From contig NZ_FNVA01000006.1 of assembly GCF_900108185.1 (NCBI RefSeq), positions 1 through 64,000 of the forward strand: a stretch of DNA of 64,000 nt, read 5' to 3'. A program made the translations under genes and the position numbers. The notes under the pieces were generated by a model, which was given only the letters and a program-made list of their open reading frames with translations, searched no databases and had not been told where the DNA came from. This DNA comes from Bryocella elongata. Its GTDB lineage: Bacteria > Acidobacteriota > Terriglobia > Terriglobales > Acidobacteriaceae. This document shows, in pieces, positions 35,384 to 42,728 of this stretch (the stretch's first letter is position 1; each line of letters starts with the position of its first letter).

Positions 35384-36301
35384 CTACTTTGTCCGATTCC
35401 GCAACCGTGCGGGCCGCCACACGTCATAGCGCAGCTCTCGCGTGCTGTACGGTCGGGCGCGGACGATCGGTTCCCAGCGCGGCGGACGGTCTTGACGGGG
35501 GCTTCGTAGCCACGCGTCGACAACTCCACCCGAAAATGCGGCTCCGCTAAGTACCCGTTCTAAGGTGCGCCGCCAGCGCGGACGGCCAGTGCTGGTGGCC
35601 GGGGGCGATGCTGCATCGCGAAGTCCGCTCCAGGAGAGCAGCTCTTTGAGCCCGCGTCTCTCCCTGGATAGCTTCATCCATGCCAGTCCGTGGCGATAGG
35701 ACACGCCCGCTGCACGCAGCAGGTTCTGAGGATGTTGTGCGGTCACAGCCGCGTTCGGCCGAAGCACCATGCGCACGCTGGCATGGGCGAGGCGCATCAC
35801 GAACTCCAGCGTGCCCAGGGAGCCGGGTTTCTCGATAAAACCGCCCGCCTCGCGAAAGATCGACGAGCGCACAGCGATGAGCCCGGCGTCGAAAGCATGC
35901 AGCGGCGCTGCGCCGCCTCGCATCGGCATACCGAGTGTCTGTCCAACGACAACGCCCAGCAGTGGGTCGGCAAGGAAGGCACGCTCGACGACACGAAGCG
36001 AGCCTGGGGCGAGTGTCACATCGGATGCGAGGAAGACCAGCACTTCGCCGAGGGCCTGGTCCGCCGCTCGATTGCGAGCAGCTGCAAGGCCCCGGCGGCG
36101 TGAGTTCCGCAGCAGTGTGACGGGCCGGCGGATGCCGCCGAGGTCCAGAGCGATCGGCTGTGGGCTGCCATCATCGACCACGACCATCTCGAGGGCCTCT
36201 ATCTCCTCCGAGGAGATAGAGAGGACGCATCGCTGCAAAGCGCCCGGTTGTGCGTGGGCGACAAGGAGTATCGAAAGTGTGAGAGAGGGCAGCTCGCGCA
36301 T
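35384..36301 (-). CDS. GT2 glycosyltransferase
   Basis: 305 aa. GT-A fold: LTLSILLVAHAQPGALQRCV, nucleotide-binding VVVDDGSPQPIAL, GLAAARNRAADQALGEVLVFLASDVTL (the DxD position reads ASD), then acceptor-side GGFIEKPGSLGTLEFVMRLA. No membrane helices, so it is a soluble enzyme using a nucleotide sugar. Donor and acceptor are unknown. It is the last gene of the minus-strand run that begins with the polymerase at 39.0 kb, 188 bp after the preceding gene. Confidence 0.82.
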   Translation of the reverse strand: MRELPSLTLSILLVAHAQPGALQRCVLSISSEEIEALEMVVVDDGSPQPIALDLGGIRRPVTLLRNSRRRGLAAARNRAADQALGEVLVFLASDVTLAPGSLRVVERAFLADPLLGVVVGQTLGMPMRGGAAPLHAFDAGLIAVRSSIFREAGGFIEKPGSLGTLEFVMRLAHASVRMVLRPNAAVTAQHPQNLLRAAGVSYRHGLAWMKLSRERRGLKELLSWSGLRDAASPPATSTGRPRWRRTLERVLSGAAFSGGVVDAWLRSPRQDRPPRWEPIVRARPYSTRELRYDVWRPARLRNRTK

Positions 36302-36489
36302 GGATTCGAGTCCGCATCACAACGCGCATGATGGAAGGACTGAGCACGAGACTACGCAGGAAAGCATGACTGCGCCAGATAACTTCGGTTCCACCTGGTC
36401 ACCACGTACCGCGTTGAGCAGGAAGGACTAATGGTGGTCACCACCGTAATCCGACGCGAGGTTACCCAGATATCGGAGCCAGAGATGAC
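36302..36489. other. Short intergenic region inside the EPS minus-strand run
   Basis: 188 bp without a recognisable gene, terminator or promoter. Confidence 0.4.
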
Positions 36490-37683
36490 CTATGCAGACG
36501 CGTGTGGATTGCGCGGTGTGCGCACCCACGCGGCATCCTTTGCTGCAGCGCGTCGGGTCTTCGCGCGTTGGCGCAGCTTGAAGAAGATATGCGCCGGTAC
36601 GTAGGCAAGAGCGCCAAGGCTCGCGAGCCCTTCCTCGCTGAGGCCTGCAGCAACGATGACGGACAGCGTCATCGCAGCCAGGCCCACAACCGCATAGAGC
36701 CGCAGCCATGGGAGCGGTAACGCGAGCGACAGCAGAAGGCACATGGCAACGCTGGCCGTCGGACGCGCCAGTAGTTCGAGCAGCGGCTCGACGAGGCGCA
36801 GCTCGCCGCAAAGCACAGAGCGCAGCATGGGCATGGTGAGTCTGCGGCGCAGAAGTTGACGGCCGCCTTCCCAGCGCGCGCGTTGTGTTGCTGCAGCTGA
36901 GGAGCCTTCGGGCATTTCGCCAGCTACATGGGCGTCGTCGACAAAGACCACTCGCATGCCCGCGCGTACCAGGGCGAGGTGGTACTCCACGTCTTCGACG
37001 ATGGAGTGCGAGGTGTAGGGAAGTCCGGCGAGCGTGCGGCGCGAAAGCGCGAAGCCATTGCCGAAGATGCCGCACGAGAGCCCGAGTCGCGCTCGTCCCC
37101 GGGGACGCAGCACGTTGATCGCAACCAGCGCGAGAGCCTGCAGCCTGGTGCGCGGCGTGGTGGTATTGGCCGCGATGTAGCGGCACTGTGCCGCGGCTGC
37201 GCCTTGCTGCAGCGCGGTCGCGATGAGGGCCGTTGTATCAGTCGCGACGGTTGAGTCCGCGTCGATCACGAGCACAGCGTCCGCGTCGCCATGCAGGGCA
37301 TGGTGAAAGCCATGATCGAGGGCCGCACCTTTTCCGTGCCCGGATGTCTCATTGAGTACAAGCACGGTAGCTCCCGCGAGCTTCGCGTTCTCTGCGGTGG
37401 CATCGGTGCAGTTGTGCGCGACGACGTAGATTGCCGACGGGGCGTAGCGGCTGGCTTTGAGGCTGCGCACACATGCGGCGATGAGCTGCTCCTCATTGTG
37501 CGCTGGCACCACCACGGCGAGGCGAAGCGTGAGAGTCTCGTGAGCTTTGATTCGAGCTGGCGGCAGAATGGCGGCGCTCGACAGAACGAGCAGCTCTGCG
37601 ACGAGGGGAAGCGTCGCAAGTACGAGCACGCCGCCGAGAAGGTTCAGTGCGAGGTGTAGAGCGATGTGGAATGCAGGCATCAT
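36490..37683 (-). CDS. Membrane-bound GT2 processive-type glycosyltransferase
   Basis: 397 aa from ATG 37683, with GAGG 8 nt upstream. One N-terminal membrane helix (HLALNLLGGVLVLATLPLVAEL) precedes a GT-A catalytic domain with all elements of the cellulose-synthase/chitin-synthase-like group: VVVPAHNEEQLIAAC, DADS (DxD), GNGFALSRRTL, the base in VEDVEYHL and the QRARWE motif (QxxRW). C-terminal helices (VAMCLLLSLALPLPWL, YAVVGLAAMTLSVIVAAG) would place product transfer at the membrane. It starts 10 bp after the polymerase stop, so the two are coupled. Confidence 0.85.
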   Translation of the reverse strand: MMPAFHIALHLALNLLGGVLVLATLPLVAELLVLSSAAILPPARIKAHETLTLRLAVVVPAHNEEQLIAACVRSLKASRYAPSAIYVVAHNCTDATAENAKLAGATVLVLNETSGHGKGAALDHGFHHALHGDADAVLVIDADSTVATDTTALIATALQQGAAAAQCRYIAANTTTPRTRLQALALVAINVLRPRGRARLGLSCGIFGNGFALSRRTLAGLPYTSHSIVEDVEYHLALVRAGMRVVFVDDAHVAGEMPEGSSAAATQRARWEGGRQLLRRRLTMPMLRSVLCGELRLVEPLLELLARPTASVAMCLLLSLALPLPWLRLYAVVGLAAMTLSVIVAAGLSEEGLASLGALAYVPAHIFFKLRQRAKTRRAAAKDAAWVRTPRNPHASA

Positions 37684-37693
37684 GCAGCGGACC

Positions 37694-39022
37694 TCATGTG
37701 TACACCTGCTGGAATTGGAATGCAGATTGCCGAACGCGCTGCGGCATAGGGATGGCCTGCGCCCAGCCTGCAAGCAGAAACAAGAGCTCGTAGGGCTGAT
37801 TGCCGAGGAAGACGGTCGTAATGGTGCCGAGCAGCCCGATGAAGATCCCCAGCAGTGCGAAAGCGAAGCTGCTGTCATCGCGATTCGGCGCATTCAGAGC
37901 GATATAAGCGAGACGTATGACTGTGCTGACGCCGAGCAGGCAGAGGGCAGCCAGGCCAGCGAAGCCTTGCGTCAGGGCGATGAAGAGGTACTCGTTGTCG
38001 ATGGAGCCTTGTCCCGGTACCTGGGGGAAGGTATCGCCCCAACCCCAAAGTCCGCCCTCGCGTGCGATGGGGGCGTAGTTATCGAGAAGCTGGCTTCTGT
38101 ACTGCGCGGTCTGCTGCTCATCGCTGGCGGGAGCGCCGTCGCTGACGTAGTTCTTGAGGCCGGAGTAGGCGATGGCGCCGAAGAGCGCGATCCCGACGAA
38201 GGCGAACTTGGCGGTGCGCTTCACATTCTTTGCTCGCCCGACAAAGAGCACGGGAAGCGCTGCAAGACAGCCAAGCCAGGGGCCACGCGCCTGCGTCATC
38301 AGGAGCGTGATGACGAGGAGACCGATGATCGCGAAGGGCTTGGAGACGGGAGTCCACTCCAGGCCCTTGAAGCGCGGTTCCCACTGCTGCCGATGAAGCA
38401 GCCAAATTGCGAAGACGAGCCCTGTGAAGAGCACCATGCCGGCAAGCTCGGATTGCCCGAAAGGCCCGGAGACGCGACCGAATCCCCACCGGATCTGGGT
38501 CTTCCAGGAGAAGGACTCATCGGGGAAGAGCGGTTGCCAGATCATCGAGTATGGGTTGCGACCCATGGGGTATTCGTAGAGCGCGAGGATGCAACCGAGG
38601 AAGAGCAGGAAGGTGAACCGCTTCACCGTAGCCACCCGGGCGCCGTGCTGCTCGATGAGCGTCTTGCCGATCATGTAAGGCGTCAACGCGAGGGCGACGG
38701 TGTTGAAGCCGTCGAAGATCGCATTGGTGCGCATGTCGAGGAGGTACTCGGCGTAGTACGAGGAGATGATGAAGAGCGGCAGCGCCAGGTCGGCTACCGT
38801 CCAACGCCAGCGCGGGAGCTCCTTGATCAGGATGGCGATGCATAGCGGCACCAGCACGGCTTCGGAGAAGTTGATCGGGGGAAGCGCCGCGACCTTCCAG
38901 AAGAAGTAGGTCGGGATCAGCATGAAGACCGTCAGATAGACGTTGAGAAACGTCTTCGTCAGCGACCAGTAGAAGAGGCCGACGATGCAGATCAGGCACG
39001 GGATGAGGATCACGATCGACAT
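37694..39022 (-). CDS. O-antigen ligase/Wzy-like polysaccharide polymerase
   Basis: About 442 aa starting at ATG 39022; the frame is open 47 codons further, but without hydrophobic character. Ten or more membrane helices alternate with short loops (ILIPCLICIVGLFYW, YLTVFMLIPTYFFW, PLCIAILIKEL and more). A conserved-type stretch GRVSGPFGQSELAG followed by TQARGPWLG, with a periplasmic loop ending GGLWGWGDTFPQVPGQGSIDNEYL, matches the Wzy/WaaL (Wzy_C) superfamily, where Arg, Gly and His/Asn residues in such loops contact the undecaprenyl-linked glycan. Wzy versus ligase cannot be decided by sequence alone; the Wza- and Wzc-like neighbours favour a Wzy-type EPS polymerase. Confidence 0.75.
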   Translation of the reverse strand: MSIVILIPCLICIVGLFYWSLTKTFLNVYLTVFMLIPTYFFWKVAALPPINFSEAVLVPLCIAILIKELPRWRWTVADLALPLFIISSYYAEYLLDMRTNAIFDGFNTVALALTPYMIGKTLIEQHGARVATVKRFTFLLFLGCILALYEYPMGRNPYSMIWQPLFPDESFSWKTQIRWGFGRVSGPFGQSELAGMVLFTGLVFAIWLLHRQQWEPRFKGLEWTPVSKPFAIIGLLVITLLMTQARGPWLGCLAALPVLFVGRAKNVKRTAKFAFVGIALFGAIAYSGLKNYVSDGAPASDEQQTAQYRSQLLDNYAPIAREGGLWGWGDTFPQVPGQGSIDNEYLFIALTQGFAGLAALCLLGVSTVIRLAYIALNAPNRDDSSFAFALLGIFIGLLGTITTVFLGNQPYELLFLLAGWAQAIPMPQRVRQSAFQFQQVYT

Positions 39023-39096
39023 GGCCGGCAGCCGCTGGAGTTCCGGGCATGGACTCCCAGGGAGCTTTAGTCTAGGTCGTGGCTGAAGGTCTGACG

Positions 39097-39963
39097 ATGC
39101 CCCTCTCCGCGACGCTGGGACGCCTTTTGTGGGATGTTCCAACACGTGCGTCGCATGGCACAAACGTTAGGATGGATCGCGTTCTACCTGCCGGTGAAGA
39201 GCTTCTGCCAACTCCAGAGTCGGCGGTGGTGTGGCTTACGGGCTTCCCGGCCGGTTCCGCTCCATGGCTCCTCGAACGGGCAGCTGCCTTATTGACTACG
39301 GGAGAACGCAGCGGTGCAGAGCGCATGCGCTTGCCAGAGGCGCGATCCGAGTTCCTGCTGGGCCGCGCGCTGTTACGTTCGCTGCTGGCTCGACGGCTGG
39401 GGTGTAGCGCCGGCGCGGTGCCGCTGGAGGCCATCCCACAGCACAAGCCCAGGCTGATGCCGGGATCCGGCCCGATCGAGTTCAACCTCTCGCATGCAGG
39501 GGGACGCATTGCGATTGCAATGACCCAGGGAGTGTCGGTGGGTGTCGACATCGAGGCCATCGACCCCGAAGTGGAGTTCATGGAGATCGCGGGTAGCCAC
39601 TTCGCCGCGGCGGAGAGATCCGTCCTCGTGCGCGCCAGGGAAGACTGCCGTGCGCGCTGTTTCTTCCGCCTATGGACGCGGAAGGAAGCGGTCGTCAAGG
39701 CCGCGGGAGATGGACTGACGCTACCTCTGGATGGCTTCGACGTCTCGCCTGCACTGCCGGAAGAATTGTCCCTTGTGATCGACAGCCTGGAGTGCGGAAT
39801 GGGCTCCTGGTATGTGCGGGACGTGCCCGCCGAAGGCCAGTTCACGGCAGCGATCGCGTTGGCTAAGCCGGGCATGCTGGTACACCGTGTCGTGCTGGAC
39901 GAGCAGAACGTGGCTTCACTGTTTCAGGCCGGGACAGCGTTCTCCCAGGTTCGCGTCGCCTGA
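39097..39963 (+). CDS. 4'-phosphopantetheinyl transferase (Sfp type)
   Basis: About 288 aa. Core motifs of Sfp-type PPTases are present: FNLSHAGGRIAIAM, GVDIEAI (Mg2+-binding D and E) and FFRLWTRKEAVVKAAGDGL (the WxxKEA element). The enzyme attaches the phosphopantetheine arm of CoA to a Ser of carrier proteins. The ACP (Ser in GLDSL) and PCPs (GADSL, GAGSL) encoded at 56-64 kb are natural targets, although the enzyme could also serve other synthases. ATG 39097 is used; GTG 39079 and ATG 39172 are possible. It diverges from the polymerase gene across 74 bp and leads the plus-strand EPS run, about 17 kb from the PKS-NRPS genes. Confidence 0.88.
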   Translation: MPLSATLGRLLWDVPTRASHGTNVRMDRVLPAGEELLPTPESAVVWLTGFPAGSAPWLLERAAALLTTGERSGAERMRLPEARSEFLLGRALLRSLLARRLGCSAGAVPLEAIPQHKPRLMPGSGPIEFNLSHAGGRIAIAMTQGVSVGVDIEAIDPEVEFMEIAGSHFAAAERSVLVRAREDCRARCFFRLWTRKEAVVKAAGDGLTLPLDGFDVSPALPEELSLVIDSLECGMGSWYVRDVPAEGQFTAAIALAKPGMLVHRVVLDEQNVASLFQAGTAFSQVRVA

Positions 39964-40154
39964 CAACGCTTGATGGCTCCGGATATTCGAAACGCATCCC
40001 CTCCTGGTAATACGCCTGAGACGTTACCGAATACCACCGAGGTTACTGACAAGTGATTGCACCGGGATGCGGAAGTTGTATTGAGAAGGCAGGCACCCCC
40101 TCCTAGTCTTTGCAAAGACATCGGGCGAACAGCGCCCCGAGTCAGGAGCGCACC
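39964..40154. other. Intergenic region upstream of the WecG-STAS gene
   Basis: 191 bp. Contains a GGTAA/TTACC interrupted repeat (about 40005-40027) and TTGTAT at 40076-40081 with TAGTCT about 20 bp on, a weak promoter candidate for the plus-strand EPS run. Confidence 0.35.
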
Positions 40155-41477
40155 GTGTCACTTCTCGCGTCGTGGACTTATCCCCGGGAAAGTGCAGGCG
40201 TCCTCGAAGGGCCGGCCGGTGCGCGTACCATTCCGCGGCGGCCCAGCTTCGCCGACACGGCGCACATTACTTCGATCGCGCCGGATGTTCGCACGGTCGC
40301 GCTCTTCGGGCTTCCCATCGCCAACGTAAGCATGGATGAGGCTGTCGCTCACATTGAGCATGCCATCGAGGCGCGCCGCTTCGAACAGATCGCTACAGCC
40401 AATCTCGATTTCGCGCGAAACGCCCGCGTCGACGCCAATCTGCATCGCGTCATCTGCGACTGCACCATGGTCGTCCCCGATGGTGCCCCCATGTTGTGGG
40501 CAGCGAAGCTCTTCAATCGACCCTTGAAGCAGCGTGTTACCGGTGTAGACCTGGTTCCGCGCCTCGCGAAGCTTTCCGCAGACAAGGGCTACGGTATCTA
40601 CCTGCTAGGTTCGACGGAATCCCGCGCGGACCGCGCGGTGCAGGTTCTCGAGGGCCGATTCCCGGGGCTGCACATCGCAGGGCGCTATGCTCCTCCTCCG
40701 TGTCCGCTTGATGAGATGGACGATGATGCCATCCTTGAGCGAATCCACACCGCCAAGACGCGGATTCTGCTGGTGGCATTCGGCAATCCGAAGCAGGAGC
40801 TGTGGATCGCACGAAATCGCGATCGCCTGGAAGGCATTGTGGCCATCGGCATCGGCGGTTCGCTGGATATGATCGCGGGCAGCCTCCGCCGTGCTCCGGG
40901 CATCATTCAGGCGATGCAGCTGGAGTGGCTCTTCCGCATGGCGCAGGAGCCTCGCCGTCTGCTGCCGCGGTATGCTCGTGACTTCCGCGCGCTGATGCAT
41001 CATCTTCCGACCGAGCTTTCCGCGAGCAGGCGCCAGGGCAGCCAGGCCAAGCTCTGGCCCATGGAGGTCACCTCCGACGAGAAAACGCGCATTCTGCGGG
41101 TTCCGGAGATCCTGACGGGCTCGGACTGCTACGCTGTGGTGCGCGAGGCCTCTTCGGCCGCGCGGCGCGGGCAGATGCTGATCTTCGACCTGGTCCTGAC
41201 GGGACGCATCGAGGCCGATGGCCTTGGCTCCCTGTTGGAAGCGCGCCGCATCATGTCCGCGGCGAAGCTTCCCGTGTGGACGGTCGGCATCAACGAGCCG
41301 GTGCGACGGCTGGTGGAATCGGCCGGCCTTACCGAGATGGTCCGCTTTGTCCGGAATGTCCCTGAGGCTGTTCGCCTTGCGGGTCGCCCAACCAGCGACC
41401 GGCGGCGCAACACCCAGCCCTACGCTGGGCAGGAGCGCCGCGATTCGCGCCGTCAGCGCCGGGCTCCTCGCGCTTGA
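40155..41477 (+). CDS. WecG/TagA/CpsF (GT26) glycosyltransferase fused to a C-terminal STAS domain
   Basis: About 440 aa from GTG 40155, with AGGAG 6 nt upstream. The N-terminal ~310 residues are a complete GT26 enzyme: LFGLPIANVSMDEAVAHIE, TANLDFARNARVD, VVPDGAPMLWAAKL, VTGVDLVPRLA, YLLGSTESRADRA, ILLVAFGNPKQELWIARNR and GIGGSLDMIAGSLRRAP. GT26 enzymes add ManNAcA, ManNAc or Glc to lipid-linked precursors. From about residue 315 a STAS-like fold follows (ILRVPEILTGSDCYAVVREA, QMLIFDLVLTGRIEADGLGSL, LPVWTVGINEPVRRLVESAGL), ending in a basic tail. STAS domains are regulatory protein-interaction modules; the helix-initiating Ser/Thr site reads EADGLG here, so phosphorylation is doubtful. Confidence 0.85.
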   Translation: MSLLASWTYPRESAGVLEGPAGARTIPRRPSFADTAHITSIAPDVRTVALFGLPIANVSMDEAVAHIEHAIEARRFEQIATANLDFARNARVDANLHRVICDCTMVVPDGAPMLWAAKLFNRPLKQRVTGVDLVPRLAKLSADKGYGIYLLGSTESRADRAVQVLEGRFPGLHIAGRYAPPPCPLDEMDDDAILERIHTAKTRILLVAFGNPKQELWIARNRDRLEGIVAIGIGGSLDMIAGSLRRAPGIIQAMQLEWLFRMAQEPRRLLPRYARDFRALMHHLPTELSASRRQGSQAKLWPMEVTSDEKTRILRVPEILTGSDCYAVVREASSAARRGQMLIFDLVLTGRIEADGLGSLLEARRIMSAAKLPVWTVGINEPVRRLVESAGLTEMVRFVRNVPEAVRLAGRPTSDRRRNTQPYAGQERRDSRRQRRAPRA

Positions 41478-41617
41478 ATTGCGTCTCCGCAGGGCCAAAG
41501 GTTGTATCTGGCGCCGACGGTACACTGACACTTACGGGGACTAGTCATACCCCATCCCTTTCTAAGAGCCTGAAACAGATCCTCCAGCCTCGTCTGGAGA
41601 AACCTGGAGACCGCTCT

Positions 41618-42676
41618 GTGACGTGCCATACTCCCCAGCGTATCGACCGCATCGGCAGACGCGCTCTGTCGTCCGTCGCGTGCGCCCTGCTCCTTGCGAG
41701 CGCATGGGGAACGTCGCAGGCTCAGAAGGGTGGTCCGTCGGACGTTCCGTCCAACCAGGCCAGCCAGACATTGCAACTCCGCGCATTGGAAAGTGCGCCA
41801 GACGCTCCCTATCAGCTGGGCAAAGGCGATGCGATCGTCGTCAACTTCGGCGGCCGTCCCGAGATGGACTCCAAGCAGGTGGTTGGACCGGACGGCAAGA
41901 TCACTCTTCCCATCGCCGGATCGATTCTTGTCGCAGGCAGGACGCGTGAAGAGGCTGCGACCTCGATCGCCACGGCACTCGAACCGTACTACCCGGCCCT
42001 GACGGTAACCGTCGGTGTGGAGAAGTACACGTCCAACCAGGTGATGCTGCTGGGCGCCGTCGAACATCCGGGGCTTGTCACCTTCGACCGTGCACCGACG
42101 CTGCTCGAGGTGATCGCCCGTGGGGGTGCGCTGGAGAGCTCGCGCACGACGCACGCCGATGCGAGCTACAACATGACCTCGAACCTGACGGCTCGCGGTC
42201 CGGCTGTGCCGGAGCGCGTCGCGATCTATCGGGGCACCGACAAGGTTGTGTGGGTTGACCTGAAGCAGCTTCTCGACTCGGGCAGCCCTCTTGCGGCCAT
42301 CCGGCTGGAACGGGACGACATCGTTTATGTGCCGTCGGCTGCGGAGCGCTACGTCTCCGTCCTCGGATCGGTGCAGCACGCAGGCGCCATCCAGCTCGAC
42401 GATTCGAGCACCGTGGCGAAGCTAATCGGCCTCGCCGGTGGATTCACTCCGGATGCTGGTCGCTACCCGCAGATTCAGATCATCTCTACGACGACGGGAA
42501 AGACCCGGACAATTTCATTCAAGGAAGTACTCGAAGCTCATAATCTCGACCTCACGTTGCACTCCGGCGATGTGCTGTACATCCCGATGAGTGGCTTCAA
42601 CCGTGTCGCGTACACCCTGGACAAACTTTCTCCGCTGGTGACGATGTTCACCGCCGGCGCATTCCTCACGCATTGA
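41618..42676 (+). CDS. Polysaccharide export protein (Wza/OtnA type)
   Basis: About 352 aa from GTG 41618, with GGAGA 7 nt upstream. The N-terminal export signal is ALSSVACALLLASAWGTSQAQ; the cysteine in it is not in a good lipobox, so the protein is probably not a lipoprotein. A poly-export domain (YQLGKGDAIVVNFGG, VVGPDGKITLPIAGSILVAG, TREEAATSIATALEPYY) is followed by SLBB units (MLLGAVEHPGLVTFDRAPTL, VSVLGSVQHAGAIQLDDSST). A hydrophobic C-terminus (LVTMFTAGAFLTH) could be the outer-membrane end. Such proteins form the periplasmic/outer-membrane conduit for EPS and work with the Wzc/GumC-like protein encoded 52 bp downstream. Confidence 0.88.
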   Translation: MTCHTPQRIDRIGRRALSSVACALLLASAWGTSQAQKGGPSDVPSNQASQTLQLRALESAPDAPYQLGKGDAIVVNFGGRPEMDSKQVVGPDGKITLPIAGSILVAGRTREEAATSIATALEPYYPALTVTVGVEKYTSNQVMLLGAVEHPGLVTFDRAPTLLEVIARGGALESSRTTHADASYNMTSNLTARGPAVPERVAIYRGTDKVVWVDLKQLLDSGSPLAAIRLERDDIVYVPSAAERYVSVLGSVQHAGAIQLDDSSTVAKLIGLAGGFTPDAGRYPQIQIISTTTGKTRTISFKEVLEAHNLDLTLHSGDVLYIPMSGFNRVAYTLDKLSPLVTMFTAGAFLTH

Positions 42677-42728
42677 TCGAAGGACAACGGTCACCTCATC
42701 CAGGTGGCTCAGGGGCCCAAAAGCAAGC

